From contig NZ_QOHF01000013.1 in the NCBI RefSeq assembly GCF_003319115.1, forward strand, positions 1-64,000: a DNA stretch of 64,000 nucleotides. The letters are read 5' to 3'. The notes beneath the pieces are model-generated. The model was given only the letters and a program-made list of their open reading frames with translations, made no database searches and had not been told where the DNA came from. Source of the stretch: Geodermatophilus sp. TF02-6 (GTDB lineage Bacteria > Actinomycetota > Actinomycetes > Mycobacteriales > Geodermatophilaceae). This document shows, piece after piece, positions 35,007-42,280 of this stretch. A program made the translations under genes and the position numbers. Every line of letters begins with the position of its first letter. Positions within the stretch are counted from its first letter, which is position 1.

Positions 35007-35909
35007 ATGCGGCGTCCCCGGGTCGTTCCCGCCCTGCTGCTCCTGCTGGGCGTCCTGCTGCTGCCCGGCTGCGGGTCGGCGCCGGCCCCGCAGGCCGACG
35101 ACGGGGCGATCCGGTTCGCCTCCTACGACTTCGTCGAGAACCAGGTGCTCGCCGAGGTGTACGCCGAGGGGGTCCGGCGGGCCGGGCTGCCCGTGTCGGT
35201 GCAGCACGGCATCGGCACCCGGGAGGTGGTCCTGCCCGCGTTGGAGCAGGGGGTCGTGGACGTCGTCGTCGACTACCTCGGCACCGCCCTCGACTTCGTC
35301 GACCCGGGCCGGCCGACGGCGCCGGGCCAGCCGCAGGACCTGCACGCGGCCCTCGCCGGCGTCCTCGGGCCGCGGGAGGTGAGCGTGCTCGACGCCGCAC
35401 CGGCCGAGGACCAGAACGGGTTCGTCGTCCGCGCCGCGTTCGCCGAGCAGCACGGCGTCCACCGGTTGTCCGACCTGGCCCCGATCGCGGCGGGCCTGGC
35501 GTTCGGTGGCCCGCCGGAGTGCCCGGAGCGGCGCTACTGCCTGCCGGGCCTGCGCGACGTCTACGGCCTGCGGTTCGCCGCGGTGCGGCCCATGCCGTCC
35601 CGGGCGGCCACGGTGGAGGCGCTGCTGTCGGGGGAGGTCGACGTCGGCCTGCTGGAGACGACCGACGCGCGGCTGGCCGACGCCCCGCTGGTCCTGCTGG
35701 ACGACGACCGGTCGCTGCAGCCGCACGAGAACGTGGTGCCGTTCGTGCGCACCGCGGTGCTCGACCGGGCGGGGCAGCAGCTGCGGACGGCGCTGGACGC
35801 GGTGAGCGCTCGGCTCACCGACGCCGACCTGGTGCGGCTCAACCGGCTCGTGGTCCTCGACGGGCGGACCCCGGCCCAGGCCGCGGCGCTGTGGTGGGAC
35901 GGCCGCTGA
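35007..35909 (+). CDS. Glycine-betaine/choline-type ABC substrate-binding lipoprotein (OpuAC-like)
   Basis: This 300-aa lipoprotein has a signal and lipobox LLPGC. A type II periplasmic-binding fold follows: IRFASYDFVENQVLAEVYAEGVRRAGLPVSVQHGIGTREVVLPALEQGVVDVVVDYLGTAL, LAFGGPPECPERRYCLPGLRDVYGL, VEALLSGEVDVGLLETTDARL. This resembles osmoprotectant binding proteins. No permease or ATPase gene is adjacent, so it is an orphan. SD GGGGAGGAGAG precedes ATG 35007 closely. Confidence 0.85.
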   Translation: MRRPRVVPALLLLLGVLLLPGCGSAPAPQADDGAIRFASYDFVENQVLAEVYAEGVRRAGLPVSVQHGIGTREVVLPALEQGVVDVVVDYLGTALDFVDPGRPTAPGQPQDLHAALAGVLGPREVSVLDAAPAEDQNGFVVRAAFAEQHGVHRLSDLAPIAAGLAFGGPPECPERRYCLPGLRDVYGLRFAAVRPMPSRAATVEALLSGEVDVGLLETTDARLADAPLVLLDDDRSLQPHENVVPFVRTAVLDRAGQQLRTALDAVSARLTDADLVRLNRLVVLDGRTPAQAAALWWDGR

Positions 35910-35924
35910 GCGGCCCCTCCCCGG

Positions 35925-35996
35925 CCTCCTGTAGGGGCGGCCCCCTCCCGGGTCCCGCCCCGAGCGTGCGAGGGGTGGGGAGGAGGGGGTCCTTTC
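35925..35996. repeat. 3'-end hairpin repeat between convergent genes
   Basis: The stem CCCGCCCC (35954-35961) pairs with GGGGTGGG (35972-35979) across the loop GAGCGTGCGA. It is followed by GAGGAGGGGGTCCTTTC, which touches the stop codon of the YihY gene. It probably terminates transcription from both sides. Confidence 0.7.
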
Positions 35997-37040
35997 TCAG
36001 TGCGTCTCCCGGTCCTTGGGCTCCGCGCGGGCGTCGAGCTGGATCTCCTTCTCCGCCAGCGGCACGCCCTCCTTGAGCTCCTTCGCGCGTTCGATCTCGG
36101 CGTCGAGCTCGATGCCGAACAGCAGGGCCAGGTTGGTCAGCCAGAACCAGACGAGGAACACGATGACGCCGGCCATCGTGCCGTAGGTCTTGTTGTAGCT
36201 GCCGAAGTTGGCCGCGTAGAACGCGAACGCCGCCGAGGCCACGGCCCAGACCAGCAGCGCGACCGCGGCGCCCGGGCTGACGAAGCGGAAGCCGCGGAGC
36301 TTGACGTTCGGCGTCGAGTAGTACAGGACGGCGATCATCAGCGCGACCAGGACGACGATCACCGGCCACTTGACCCAGTTCCAGATGGTCAGCACGGTGC
36401 TGCCCAGGCCGATCGCCCGCCCGATGGCGTCCACGACCGGGCCGCTGAGCACGAGCATCGCCACGATCACCGCGGCGAACAGGATGCCGATGAGGGTGAG
36501 CAGCAGCTGCAGCGGCTTGAGCTTCCAGACCTTGCGGCCCTCGGGGGTCTCGTAGACCACGTTGGCCGCCTTGGTGAAGGCGCCGACGTAGCCCGACGCC
36601 GACCAGATGGCGCCCGCGACACCGAGGACCAGGCCCCAGCCCGCGGTGCTGTTGCTCCCGGCGATCTGGGTGACCACCGGCTGCAGCGTGCTGGCCGCCT
36701 GCTGGGGGAGGACGGCGGTGAGCGCGTCGGTGAGCTGCTGCGGGTCGGTGAGCAGGCCGATGATGGAGGTCAGCGCGATGAGCGCGGGGAACAGCGCCAG
36801 GGTGCCGTAGTAGGTGAGCGCGGCGGCCCACTGGGTGAGGTTGTCCTCGCTGAACTCCTTGAGCGTCCGCTTCAGCGTGCCACCGGTGGTGGGCGCCGTG
36901 TCGGTGCCTTTCGGGGCGCTGTCGAGGCGGGTGGCGTTGACCTTGTCGTCCTGGGGCGCCGGGTCCCCGGCGGTGTCGCCGGTGGACCGGGGGTCCTTGG
37001 CCGCGGCGCTGCTGCCACGGGGGCCGGTGGGGCGGGCCAT
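35997..37040 (-). CDS. YihY/BrkB family inner membrane protein
   Basis: This 347-aa protein has an unstructured N-terminus of about 50 residues (GSSAAAKDPRSTGDTAGDPA and on), then six membrane helices of the YihY/virulence factor BrkB fold: FSEDNLTQWAAALTYYGTLALFPALIALTSIIGLL, WSASGYVGAFTKAANVVYE, LKPLQLLLTLIGILFAAVIV, WPVIVVLVALMIAVLYY and MAGVIVFLVWFWLTNLALLFGIELDAEIER. The function in bacteria is unsettled. The start ATG 37040 has GGAGG 8 bases upstream; the frame extends far upstream but only by composition. Confidence 0.92.
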   Translation of the reverse strand: MARPTGPRGSSAAAKDPRSTGDTAGDPAPQDDKVNATRLDSAPKGTDTAPTTGGTLKRTLKEFSEDNLTQWAAALTYYGTLALFPALIALTSIIGLLTDPQQLTDALTAVLPQQAASTLQPVVTQIAGSNSTAGWGLVLGVAGAIWSASGYVGAFTKAANVVYETPEGRKVWKLKPLQLLLTLIGILFAAVIVAMLVLSGPVVDAIGRAIGLGSTVLTIWNWVKWPVIVVLVALMIAVLYYSTPNVKLRGFRFVSPGAAVALLVWAVASAAFAFYAANFGSYNKTYGTMAGVIVFLVWFWLTNLALLFGIELDAEIERAKELKEGVPLAEKEIQLDARAEPKDRETH

Positions 37041-37321
37041 CGTCAGTCCTCCGGTCGGGATGGAACCATTCCGGTCTCTGATGCCCCGGACGGTCCGGTT
37101 CCATGCTCCGGACCGGGCGCGCCGAGGCCGTTCCGTGATCTCGAGCGGTGGCCGGCGCTCGTCGGCTCCCCCTTCGGAGTGGGGTTCGTCACCGTCTGTC
37201 AGGTGAACAGTTGGTGACGACGGTTGAGACCGCGACGCTGTGGGGAACAACCTGTCCAGACGACACGCTGCGGGACGTGGACCCGGCAGCGAGAGCCCGA
37301 GAGCGACGGGGGGACGTACTG

Positions 37322-37504
37322 ATGGTGCTGTGGCCGGCCGTGAGCCTGATCGGGTTCTTGGCCCTGACCGCACTGGTGATCGTGATGGGGGCCTCGACGA
37401 CGGCGCGGTACGAGCGTGAGCAGCGCGACGCCGACACCGCCCCGGCCGGCCCGACCGGCCGGCACGCGGCCCCCGAGCCGGTGGGGGTCGCCTCCGCCGC
37501 CTGA
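37322..37504 (+). CDS. Small single-pass membrane protein
   Basis: This 60-aa product starts at ATG 37322 with GGGGGGA 6 bases upstream. One membrane helix fills the first 25 residues (WPAVSLIGFLALTALVIVMG). A charged segment (RYEREQRDAD) and a Pro/Ala-rich tail follow. The size and layout fit many actinobacterial small membrane proteins of unknown role. The frame is open upstream to 37148 without a better start. Confidence 0.6.
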   Translation: MVLWPAVSLIGFLALTALVIVMGASTTARYEREQRDADTAPAGPTGRHAAPEPVGVASAA

Positions 37505-37591
37505 CCCGGCGACTCCGCGCCGGACCGCGACCCGCGCGCCCCGCACTCTGCCCCGGAGTCGCGGGGCGCGGGCGCACCCGGGGCCCTTCGA

Positions 37592-39385
37592 CTACAGCCA
37601 GGCCTCGTCGGTGTCGAGGACCGTGCGGTCCAGCGACTCGAGCAGGTCGAGCCGGGTGTGCACCGTGGGCAGCTCGTACCGGTGGAAGTAGCGCGCGGCG
37701 GCCCGCTTGCCCCGGTGGAAGTCGGTGTCCCGGGCCCCGGTCGCGAGAGCCTGCTCCAGCCACAGCCACGCGACGACGACGTGGCCGGCGGCCTCCAGGT
37801 AGGCGGTGGAGTTGGCCAGCGTGACCGCCGGGTCGCCGGTGCTCCACAGCGTGGCGGTGACCGCGCCGACCCGGGCGACGGCGGCGTCGAGGTCGGCGGC
37901 GAACCCGGCCCACTCGGTGCCCGCCGCCCGCGCCGTCGTCGCGCCGATGGTCTCGGCCAGCAGCGCCAGCCCCGCCCCGCCCTGCATGACCACCTTGCGG
38001 CCGAGCAGGTCGATCCCCTGGATGCCGTTGGTGCCCTCGTGGATGGGGTTGAGCCGGTTGTCCCGGTAGAACTGCTCGACGGGGTAGTCGCGGGTGTAGC
38101 CGTAACCGCCGTGCACCTGGATGGCCAGGTCGTCGGCGACCGGCCCCCACTGCGACGGCCACGCCTTGGCGATCGGGGTGAGCACCTCCAGCAGCAGGTG
38201 CGCCCGCGCCCGGTCGGCCTCGGGCTCCGCCGTCTGCTCCTCGTCGACCAGCCGCGCGCAGTACAGCCCCAGCGCCAGCCCGCCCTCGACGTAGGACTTG
38301 GCGGCCAGCAGCATCCGCCGGACGTCGGTGTGCTCGACGATCCGCACCGGCGGCGAGGAGGTGCCCTTCGCGCCGACCGGGCGGCCCTGGGTGCGGGTGC
38401 GGGCGTACTCCAGGGCGTGCAGGTAGCCGGTGTAGCCGAGCACGGTCGCGCCCACGCCGACGCCGATCCGCGCCTCGTTCATCATGTGGAACATGTAGGT
38501 CAGGCCGCGGTGCTCCTCGCCGACGAGGAAGCCTACCGCGCCGGCCCGCCCGCCCGGGGTGTGCACGCCCTCGCCGAAGTTGAGCAGCGTGTTCGTCGTC
38601 CCCCGGTAGCCCATCTTGTGGTTGAGCCCGGCGAGGACGACGTCGTTGCGCTCGCCGAGCGAGCCGTCCTCGCGCACCAGCAACTTCGGGACGACGAACA
38701 GCGAGATGCCCTTCACGCCGGGCGGGCCGCCGGGCACCTTGGCCAGCACCAGGTGGACGATGTTCTCGGAGAGCTCGTGGTCGCCGGCGGAGATCCACAT
38801 CTTGTTGCCGGTCAGCCGGTAGGTGCCGTCGTCCTGCCGCTCGGCCCGCGTGGTGATGTCGGCGAGCGACGAGCCGGCCTGCGGCTCCGACAGCGCCATC
38901 GTGCCGAACCAGCGCCCCTCCACCATCGGGCCGACGTAGGTGGCCTTCTGCTCCTCCGACCCGTGCGCGAGCAGCAGCCGCGCGTTGGCCATGGTGAGGA
39001 ACGGGTAGGCCGAGGTGCCGACGTTGGCCGCCTTGAACCAGGCGAACACCGCCTGCCCGACGGTGTGCGGCAGCTGCAGACCGCCGTACTCCTCGTCGAA
39101 CTCCCCGGCCATGAGCCCGGCCCCGGTGAAGACGTCCAGGGCCTGCTTCACCTCGGGGATCATCTGCACGCGGCCGTCCACCATCCGCGGCTCGCTCTCG
39201 TCGGCCGTCCGGTTGTGCGGCGCGAAGTGCTCGGTGGCGATCTGCTCGGCCAGGTCCAGCACCGCGTCGAAGGTCTCCCGCGAGTGCTCGGCGTAGCGGG
39301 GGCGCTTGACCAGGTTCTCGACGTCCAGCCACTCGTGCAGGAGGAAGTCCAGGTCGCGGCGGGACAGGATCAGCGACGAGCGCAC
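37592..39385 (-). CDS. Acyl-CoA dehydrogenase
   Basis: This 597-aa flavoprotein is of the long FadE/AidB-like kind with an extra C-terminal domain. It contains an N-terminal helical cap, the FAD-binding middle (FGTMALSEPQAGSSLADITTRAERQDDGTYRLTGNKMWISAGDHEL) and the C-terminal core (GLTYMFHMMNEARIGVGVGATVLGYTGYLHALEYARTR; VHGGYGYTRDYPVEQFYRDNRLNPIHEGTNGIQGIDLLGRKV). The last 120 residues form the extra helical domain of acetyl-CoA-dehydrogenase-like members. GTG 39385 has GGAGG 6 bases upstream. It performs the first step of beta-oxidation. Confidence 0.93.
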   Translation of the reverse strand: MRSSLILSRRDLDFLLHEWLDVENLVKRPRYAEHSRETFDAVLDLAEQIATEHFAPHNRTADESEPRMVDGRVQMIPEVKQALDVFTGAGLMAGEFDEEYGGLQLPHTVGQAVFAWFKAANVGTSAYPFLTMANARLLLAHGSEEQKATYVGPMVEGRWFGTMALSEPQAGSSLADITTRAERQDDGTYRLTGNKMWISAGDHELSENIVHLVLAKVPGGPPGVKGISLFVVPKLLVREDGSLGERNDVVLAGLNHKMGYRGTTNTLLNFGEGVHTPGGRAGAVGFLVGEEHRGLTYMFHMMNEARIGVGVGATVLGYTGYLHALEYARTRTQGRPVGAKGTSSPPVRIVEHTDVRRMLLAAKSYVEGGLALGLYCARLVDEEQTAEPEADRARAHLLLEVLTPIAKAWPSQWGPVADDLAIQVHGGYGYTRDYPVEQFYRDNRLNPIHEGTNGIQGIDLLGRKVVMQGGAGLALLAETIGATTARAAGTEWAGFAADLDAAVARVGAVTATLWSTGDPAVTLANSTAYLEAAGHVVVAWLWLEQALATGARDTDFHRGKRAAARYFHRYELPTVHTRLDLLESLDRTVLDTDEAWL

Positions 39386-39471
39386 GGGTGCCTCCAGACG
39401 ACGGCAGGGGATGCCGCCTCACGGTACGACGGCTGCCGTCCCACCTCGCCCCCTCGCCGTCCCGTCGCCGC

Positions 39472-39537
39472 GATCATGGAATCTGGGAAGCGACACGCCA
39501 GTCACCGGCAGCGTGTCGCTTCCCGAACTCCATGATC
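39472..39537. repeat. Long inverted repeat (27-bp arms)
   Basis: The arms 39472-39498 and 39511-39537 are complementary except for 3 positions, with a 12-base loop. The outer 9 bases read GATCATGGA and the inner 14 read GGGAAGCGACACGC. It lies between divergent genes and would form a strong stem-loop. It resembles a dispersed palindromic element or a miniature mobile repeat. Confidence 0.85.
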
Positions 39538-39645
39538 GTCGGCATGGGGGGTTGGGCGCCGCCGGTTGATCCGCGCGCCGCCGTGGGTAGGGCTCGGGTT
39601 CGGCCGGGGCGCCGGGTTCCCGGCACGTCCATGGGAGGACCGACC

Positions 39646-40116
39646 GTGCCGAAGATCCTGGACTCCCTCCGGGGAGCCGCGACGGAGGCCGGAGGCGCCC
39701 TGCTCGGTCGCCTCCAGCACGCGCGGCTGCCCGGGGTCGGCCAGTCGTCGGTCACCGACGACCCCGACACCGCCGCTCGCCGCTGGCGGGCGGTCACGGT
39801 GCTGTGCTCGCCGGAGCGGATCGGCACCGGGGCCGACCTCCCGGCTCCGCTGGCCGCGCTGGGCGACCGGCTCGAGGTGCGCATCACCCCCGCCCCCGGC
39901 GACAAGGGCACCGAGCTGGCCGCCCGTTTCCGGGACCGGCCGAGCGACGACGACCTGGGTCGGTTGCGCGCCGCGCTCCGCGAGGCCAAGCAGCTGATCG
40001 AGGTGGGCGAGGTGCTGCGGGTCGACCCGGTGCCGCACGGCGTCCGCGAGCCCACGCCCCAGGGGGCGGCGCTGGAGGGGATGACCGCGGCGGCGGGCAA
40101 GGAGGGCGTGCTGTGA
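39646..40116 (+). CDS. Hypothetical protein upstream of alcohol dehydrogenase
   Basis: This 156-aa soluble protein starts at GTG 39646, chosen because GGGAGGA lies 6-7 bases before it; an ATG 15 bases upstream lacks an SD. The middle (WRAVTVLCSPERIGTGADLPAPLAALGDRLEVRITPAPGDKGTELAARFRD) and C-terminal part (RLRAALREAKQLIEVGEVLRVDPVPHG) form an alpha/beta protein of a kind I cannot name. It overlaps the dehydrogenase start by 4 bases and is probably functionally coupled to it. Confidence 0.8.
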   Translation: MPKILDSLRGAATEAGGALLGRLQHARLPGVGQSSVTDDPDTAARRWRAVTVLCSPERIGTGADLPAPLAALGDRLEVRITPAPGDKGTELAARFRDRPSDDDLGRLRAALREAKQLIEVGEVLRVDPVPHGVREPTPQGAALEGMTAAAGKEGVL

Positions 40117-41288
40117 GGGCCGCGACCTGGACCGGGGTGAACGAGGTCTCGGTCGAGACCGTCCCGGACCCGCAGATCCTCAACGAACACGACGTGATCC
40201 TGCGCGTGCGGCGGACCACCACCTGCGGCTCCGACCTGCACCTGCTGGGCGGCTACATCCCGTTCATGCGGGCCGGCGACGTGCTCGGCCACGAGTTCCT
40301 GGGCGAGGTCGTCGAGGTCGGCAGGGGCGTGCGGGAGCGCAAGGTGGGCGACCGGGTGGTCGTCAACTCCTTTGTCGCCTGCGGCACCTGCTGGTACTGC
40401 CGGCAGGAGCTCTACAGCCTCTGCGACAACGGCAACCCCGACCCCGGCATCACCGAGGCGCTGTGGGGGCAGAGCCCCGGCGGCTGCTTCGGCTACTCGC
40501 ACGCCATGGGCGGCTGGGCCGGCAGCCACGCGGAGTACATCCGCGTCCCGTACGCCGACGTCGGCGCGTTCGTCGTCCCGGACGGCGTGAGCGACGAGCG
40601 GGCGCTGTTCGCCTCCGACGCGGTCTCCACCGGCTGGATGGGCGCCGACATGGGCGGCACGAGGCCGGGGGACACCGTCGCGGTGTGGGGCGCCGGCGGG
40701 GTCGGCCAGATGGCCGCGCGGGCCGCGATGCTGCTGGGCGCGGAGAAGGTGTTCGTCGTCGACCGCCTCCCCGAGCGGCTGGCGCAGGTCCGCACCCACG
40801 TCGGCGCCGAGACGATCGACTACTCGCAGACCGACGTCCTGGCCGAGCTGCGCGAGCAGACCGGCGGCCGCGGCCCCGACGTGTGCATCGAGGCGGTCGG
40901 CATGGAGGCGCACAGTCCCGGCGTCCACGGCGTGTACGACCAGGTCAAGCAGCAGCTGCGGCTGCAGACCGACCGGCCCTCCGCCGTCCGGGAGGCGATC
41001 CTGGCCTGCCGGAAGGGCGGCACCGTGTTCGTGCTCGGCGTCTTCGGCGGGATGGTGGACAAGTACCCGCTCGGTGCGGCGATGAACAAGGGGCTCACCG
41101 TGCGGGGCGCCCAGGTGCACGGCCAGCGCTACACGCCGCGGATCCTCGAGCGCATGGCCCGCGGTGAGCTGACCACCGAGCACCTGGCGACGCACACCAT
41201 GTCGCTCGAGGAGGCCCCGCGCGGCTACCGGATGTTCAAGGACAAGACCGACGGCTGCGTGCGGGCGGTCTTCACGCCGAACGGCTGA
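40113..41288 (+). CDS. Zinc-dependent alcohol dehydrogenase
   Basis: This 391-aa MDR enzyme has the catalytic zinc site TTTCGSDLHLLGGYIPFMRAGDVLGHEFLGEV. The structural-zinc region appears as ACGTCWYCRQELYSLC (three of the four Cys visible, with a further Cys in GGCFGYS). The NAD-binding motif is AVWGAGGVGQMAARAAMLLGAEKVFVVD. The long insert (WGQSPGGCFGYSHAMGGWAGSHAEYIRVPYADVGAFV) is typical of glutathione-independent formaldehyde dehydrogenase-like proteins. GTG 40113 overlaps the previous stop with SD GGAGGG upstream. The substrate is not certain. Confidence 0.9.
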   Translation: MRAATWTGVNEVSVETVPDPQILNEHDVILRVRRTTTCGSDLHLLGGYIPFMRAGDVLGHEFLGEVVEVGRGVRERKVGDRVVVNSFVACGTCWYCRQELYSLCDNGNPDPGITEALWGQSPGGCFGYSHAMGGWAGSHAEYIRVPYADVGAFVVPDGVSDERALFASDAVSTGWMGADMGGTRPGDTVAVWGAGGVGQMAARAAMLLGAEKVFVVDRLPERLAQVRTHVGAETIDYSQTDVLAELREQTGGRGPDVCIEAVGMEAHSPGVHGVYDQVKQQLRLQTDRPSAVREAILACRKGGTVFVLGVFGGMVDKYPLGAAMNKGLTVRGAQVHGQRYTPRILERMARGELTTEHLATHTMSLEEAPRGYRMFKDKTDGCVRAVFTPNG

Positions 41289-42174
41289 GGAAGTCGCGCA
41301 GCACGGCCAGCGTCTCGTCCGGCCGTTCCTCGGCGAGGAAGTGCCCGGCGTCGAGTGCGCACCCCGAGACGTCGCGGGCGCGACTGCGCCACACCTCGAC
41401 CGGGTCGTCGGGGCCCGTGCCGACGACGCCGCGCCCTCCCCAGACGACCAGGACCGGCGCCTCGACCCGGCGCCCCTCCGCGGCGTCGGCGCTGTCCTGC
41501 TCGTAGTCGACCGAGGCCCCGGCGCGGTAGTCCTCGAGCATGGCGTGCCGGGCGTCGGCGTCGGCGAAGACCCGCTCGTACTCGGCCACGGCCGCGGGGT
41601 CGTAGAAGGACACGCCGCTGCCTCCCCAGCCGCCGAGCAGGGTGTGCAGGTAGCCGATCGGGTCACCGCCGATGAGTCGTTCGGGCACGGGGGCCGGCTG
41701 GACGAAGAAGAACCAGTGGTAGTAGGCGGTGGCCAGCCGCCGGTCGACCGAGTCGTACACGTGCGCGGTGGGCAGGACGTCGAGGAGAGCCACCCTGGTC
41801 ACCGCGTCCGGGGCGTCCAGCGCCAGCCGGTGGGCCACCCGCGCGCCCCGGTCGTGCCCGACGACGGCGAACCGGTCGTGGCCGAGTTCGGCCATCAGCG
41901 CGCGCTGGTCGGCGGCCATCGCACGGAACGAGTAGCCGGCGTGGTCGTCGCCGGCGGGGGGACGCGAGGTGTCGCCGTAGCCGCGCAGGTCGGCGGCGAC
42001 GACGGTGTGGGTCTCGGCCAGCGCCGGCGCGATGCGGTGCCACATGACGTGCGTCTGCGGGAAGCCGTGCAGCAGCAGGACCGGCGGTCCCTCGCCGCCC
42101 ACCGCGGCGTGCACGGTGACCTCCCCGGCATCGGTGCGGACCAGTACGTCCACGGTCTGGAAGCCGTCGAACAC
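41272..42174 (-). CDS. Alpha/beta hydrolase (haloacetate dehalogenase/epoxide hydrolase-like)
   Basis: This 300-aa hydrolase has the oxyanion-hole motif LLHGFPQTHVMWHRIAPALA, nucleophile Asp in AVVGHDRGARVAHRLALD (H-D-R-G), cap residues YYHWFFFVQPAPVPERLIGGDP and the final catalytic His in LDAGHFLAEERPDETLAVL. The Asp nucleophile in GHDRGAR and the YHWFFF segment point to fluoroacetate dehalogenase-like members. Its end overlaps the dehydrogenase gene by 17 bases, convergently. The GTG 42174 start has no SD; a start near 42152 is an alternative. Confidence 0.88.
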   Translation of the reverse strand: MFDGFQTVDVLVRTDAGEVTVHAAVGGEGPPVLLLHGFPQTHVMWHRIAPALAETHTVVAADLRGYGDTSRPPAGDDHAGYSFRAMAADQRALMAELGHDRFAVVGHDRGARVAHRLALDAPDAVTRVALLDVLPTAHVYDSVDRRLATAYYHWFFFVQPAPVPERLIGGDPIGYLHTLLGGWGGSGVSFYDPAAVAEYERVFADADARHAMLEDYRAGASVDYEQDSADAAEGRRVEAPVLVVWGGRGVVGTGPDDPVEVWRSRARDVSGCALDAGHFLAEERPDETLAVLRDFLSRSA

Positions 42175-42280
42175 GCGCCGACCGTGCCAGGCGCCCAGCC
42201 GTCCCGCCAGCGGGCCGAGCGGCGCGACACGGGCTCACGTCCAGTGACCGAGCCAGCACGGTCCTACGCTTGCTGCCGCC

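Noticed and set aside
35997-39422. 1,141-codon fusion of acyl-CoA dehydrogenase and YihY protein
   Set aside because: The dehydrogenase part is in another frame; only the last 347 codons are the YihY protein, with its own SD at 37048.
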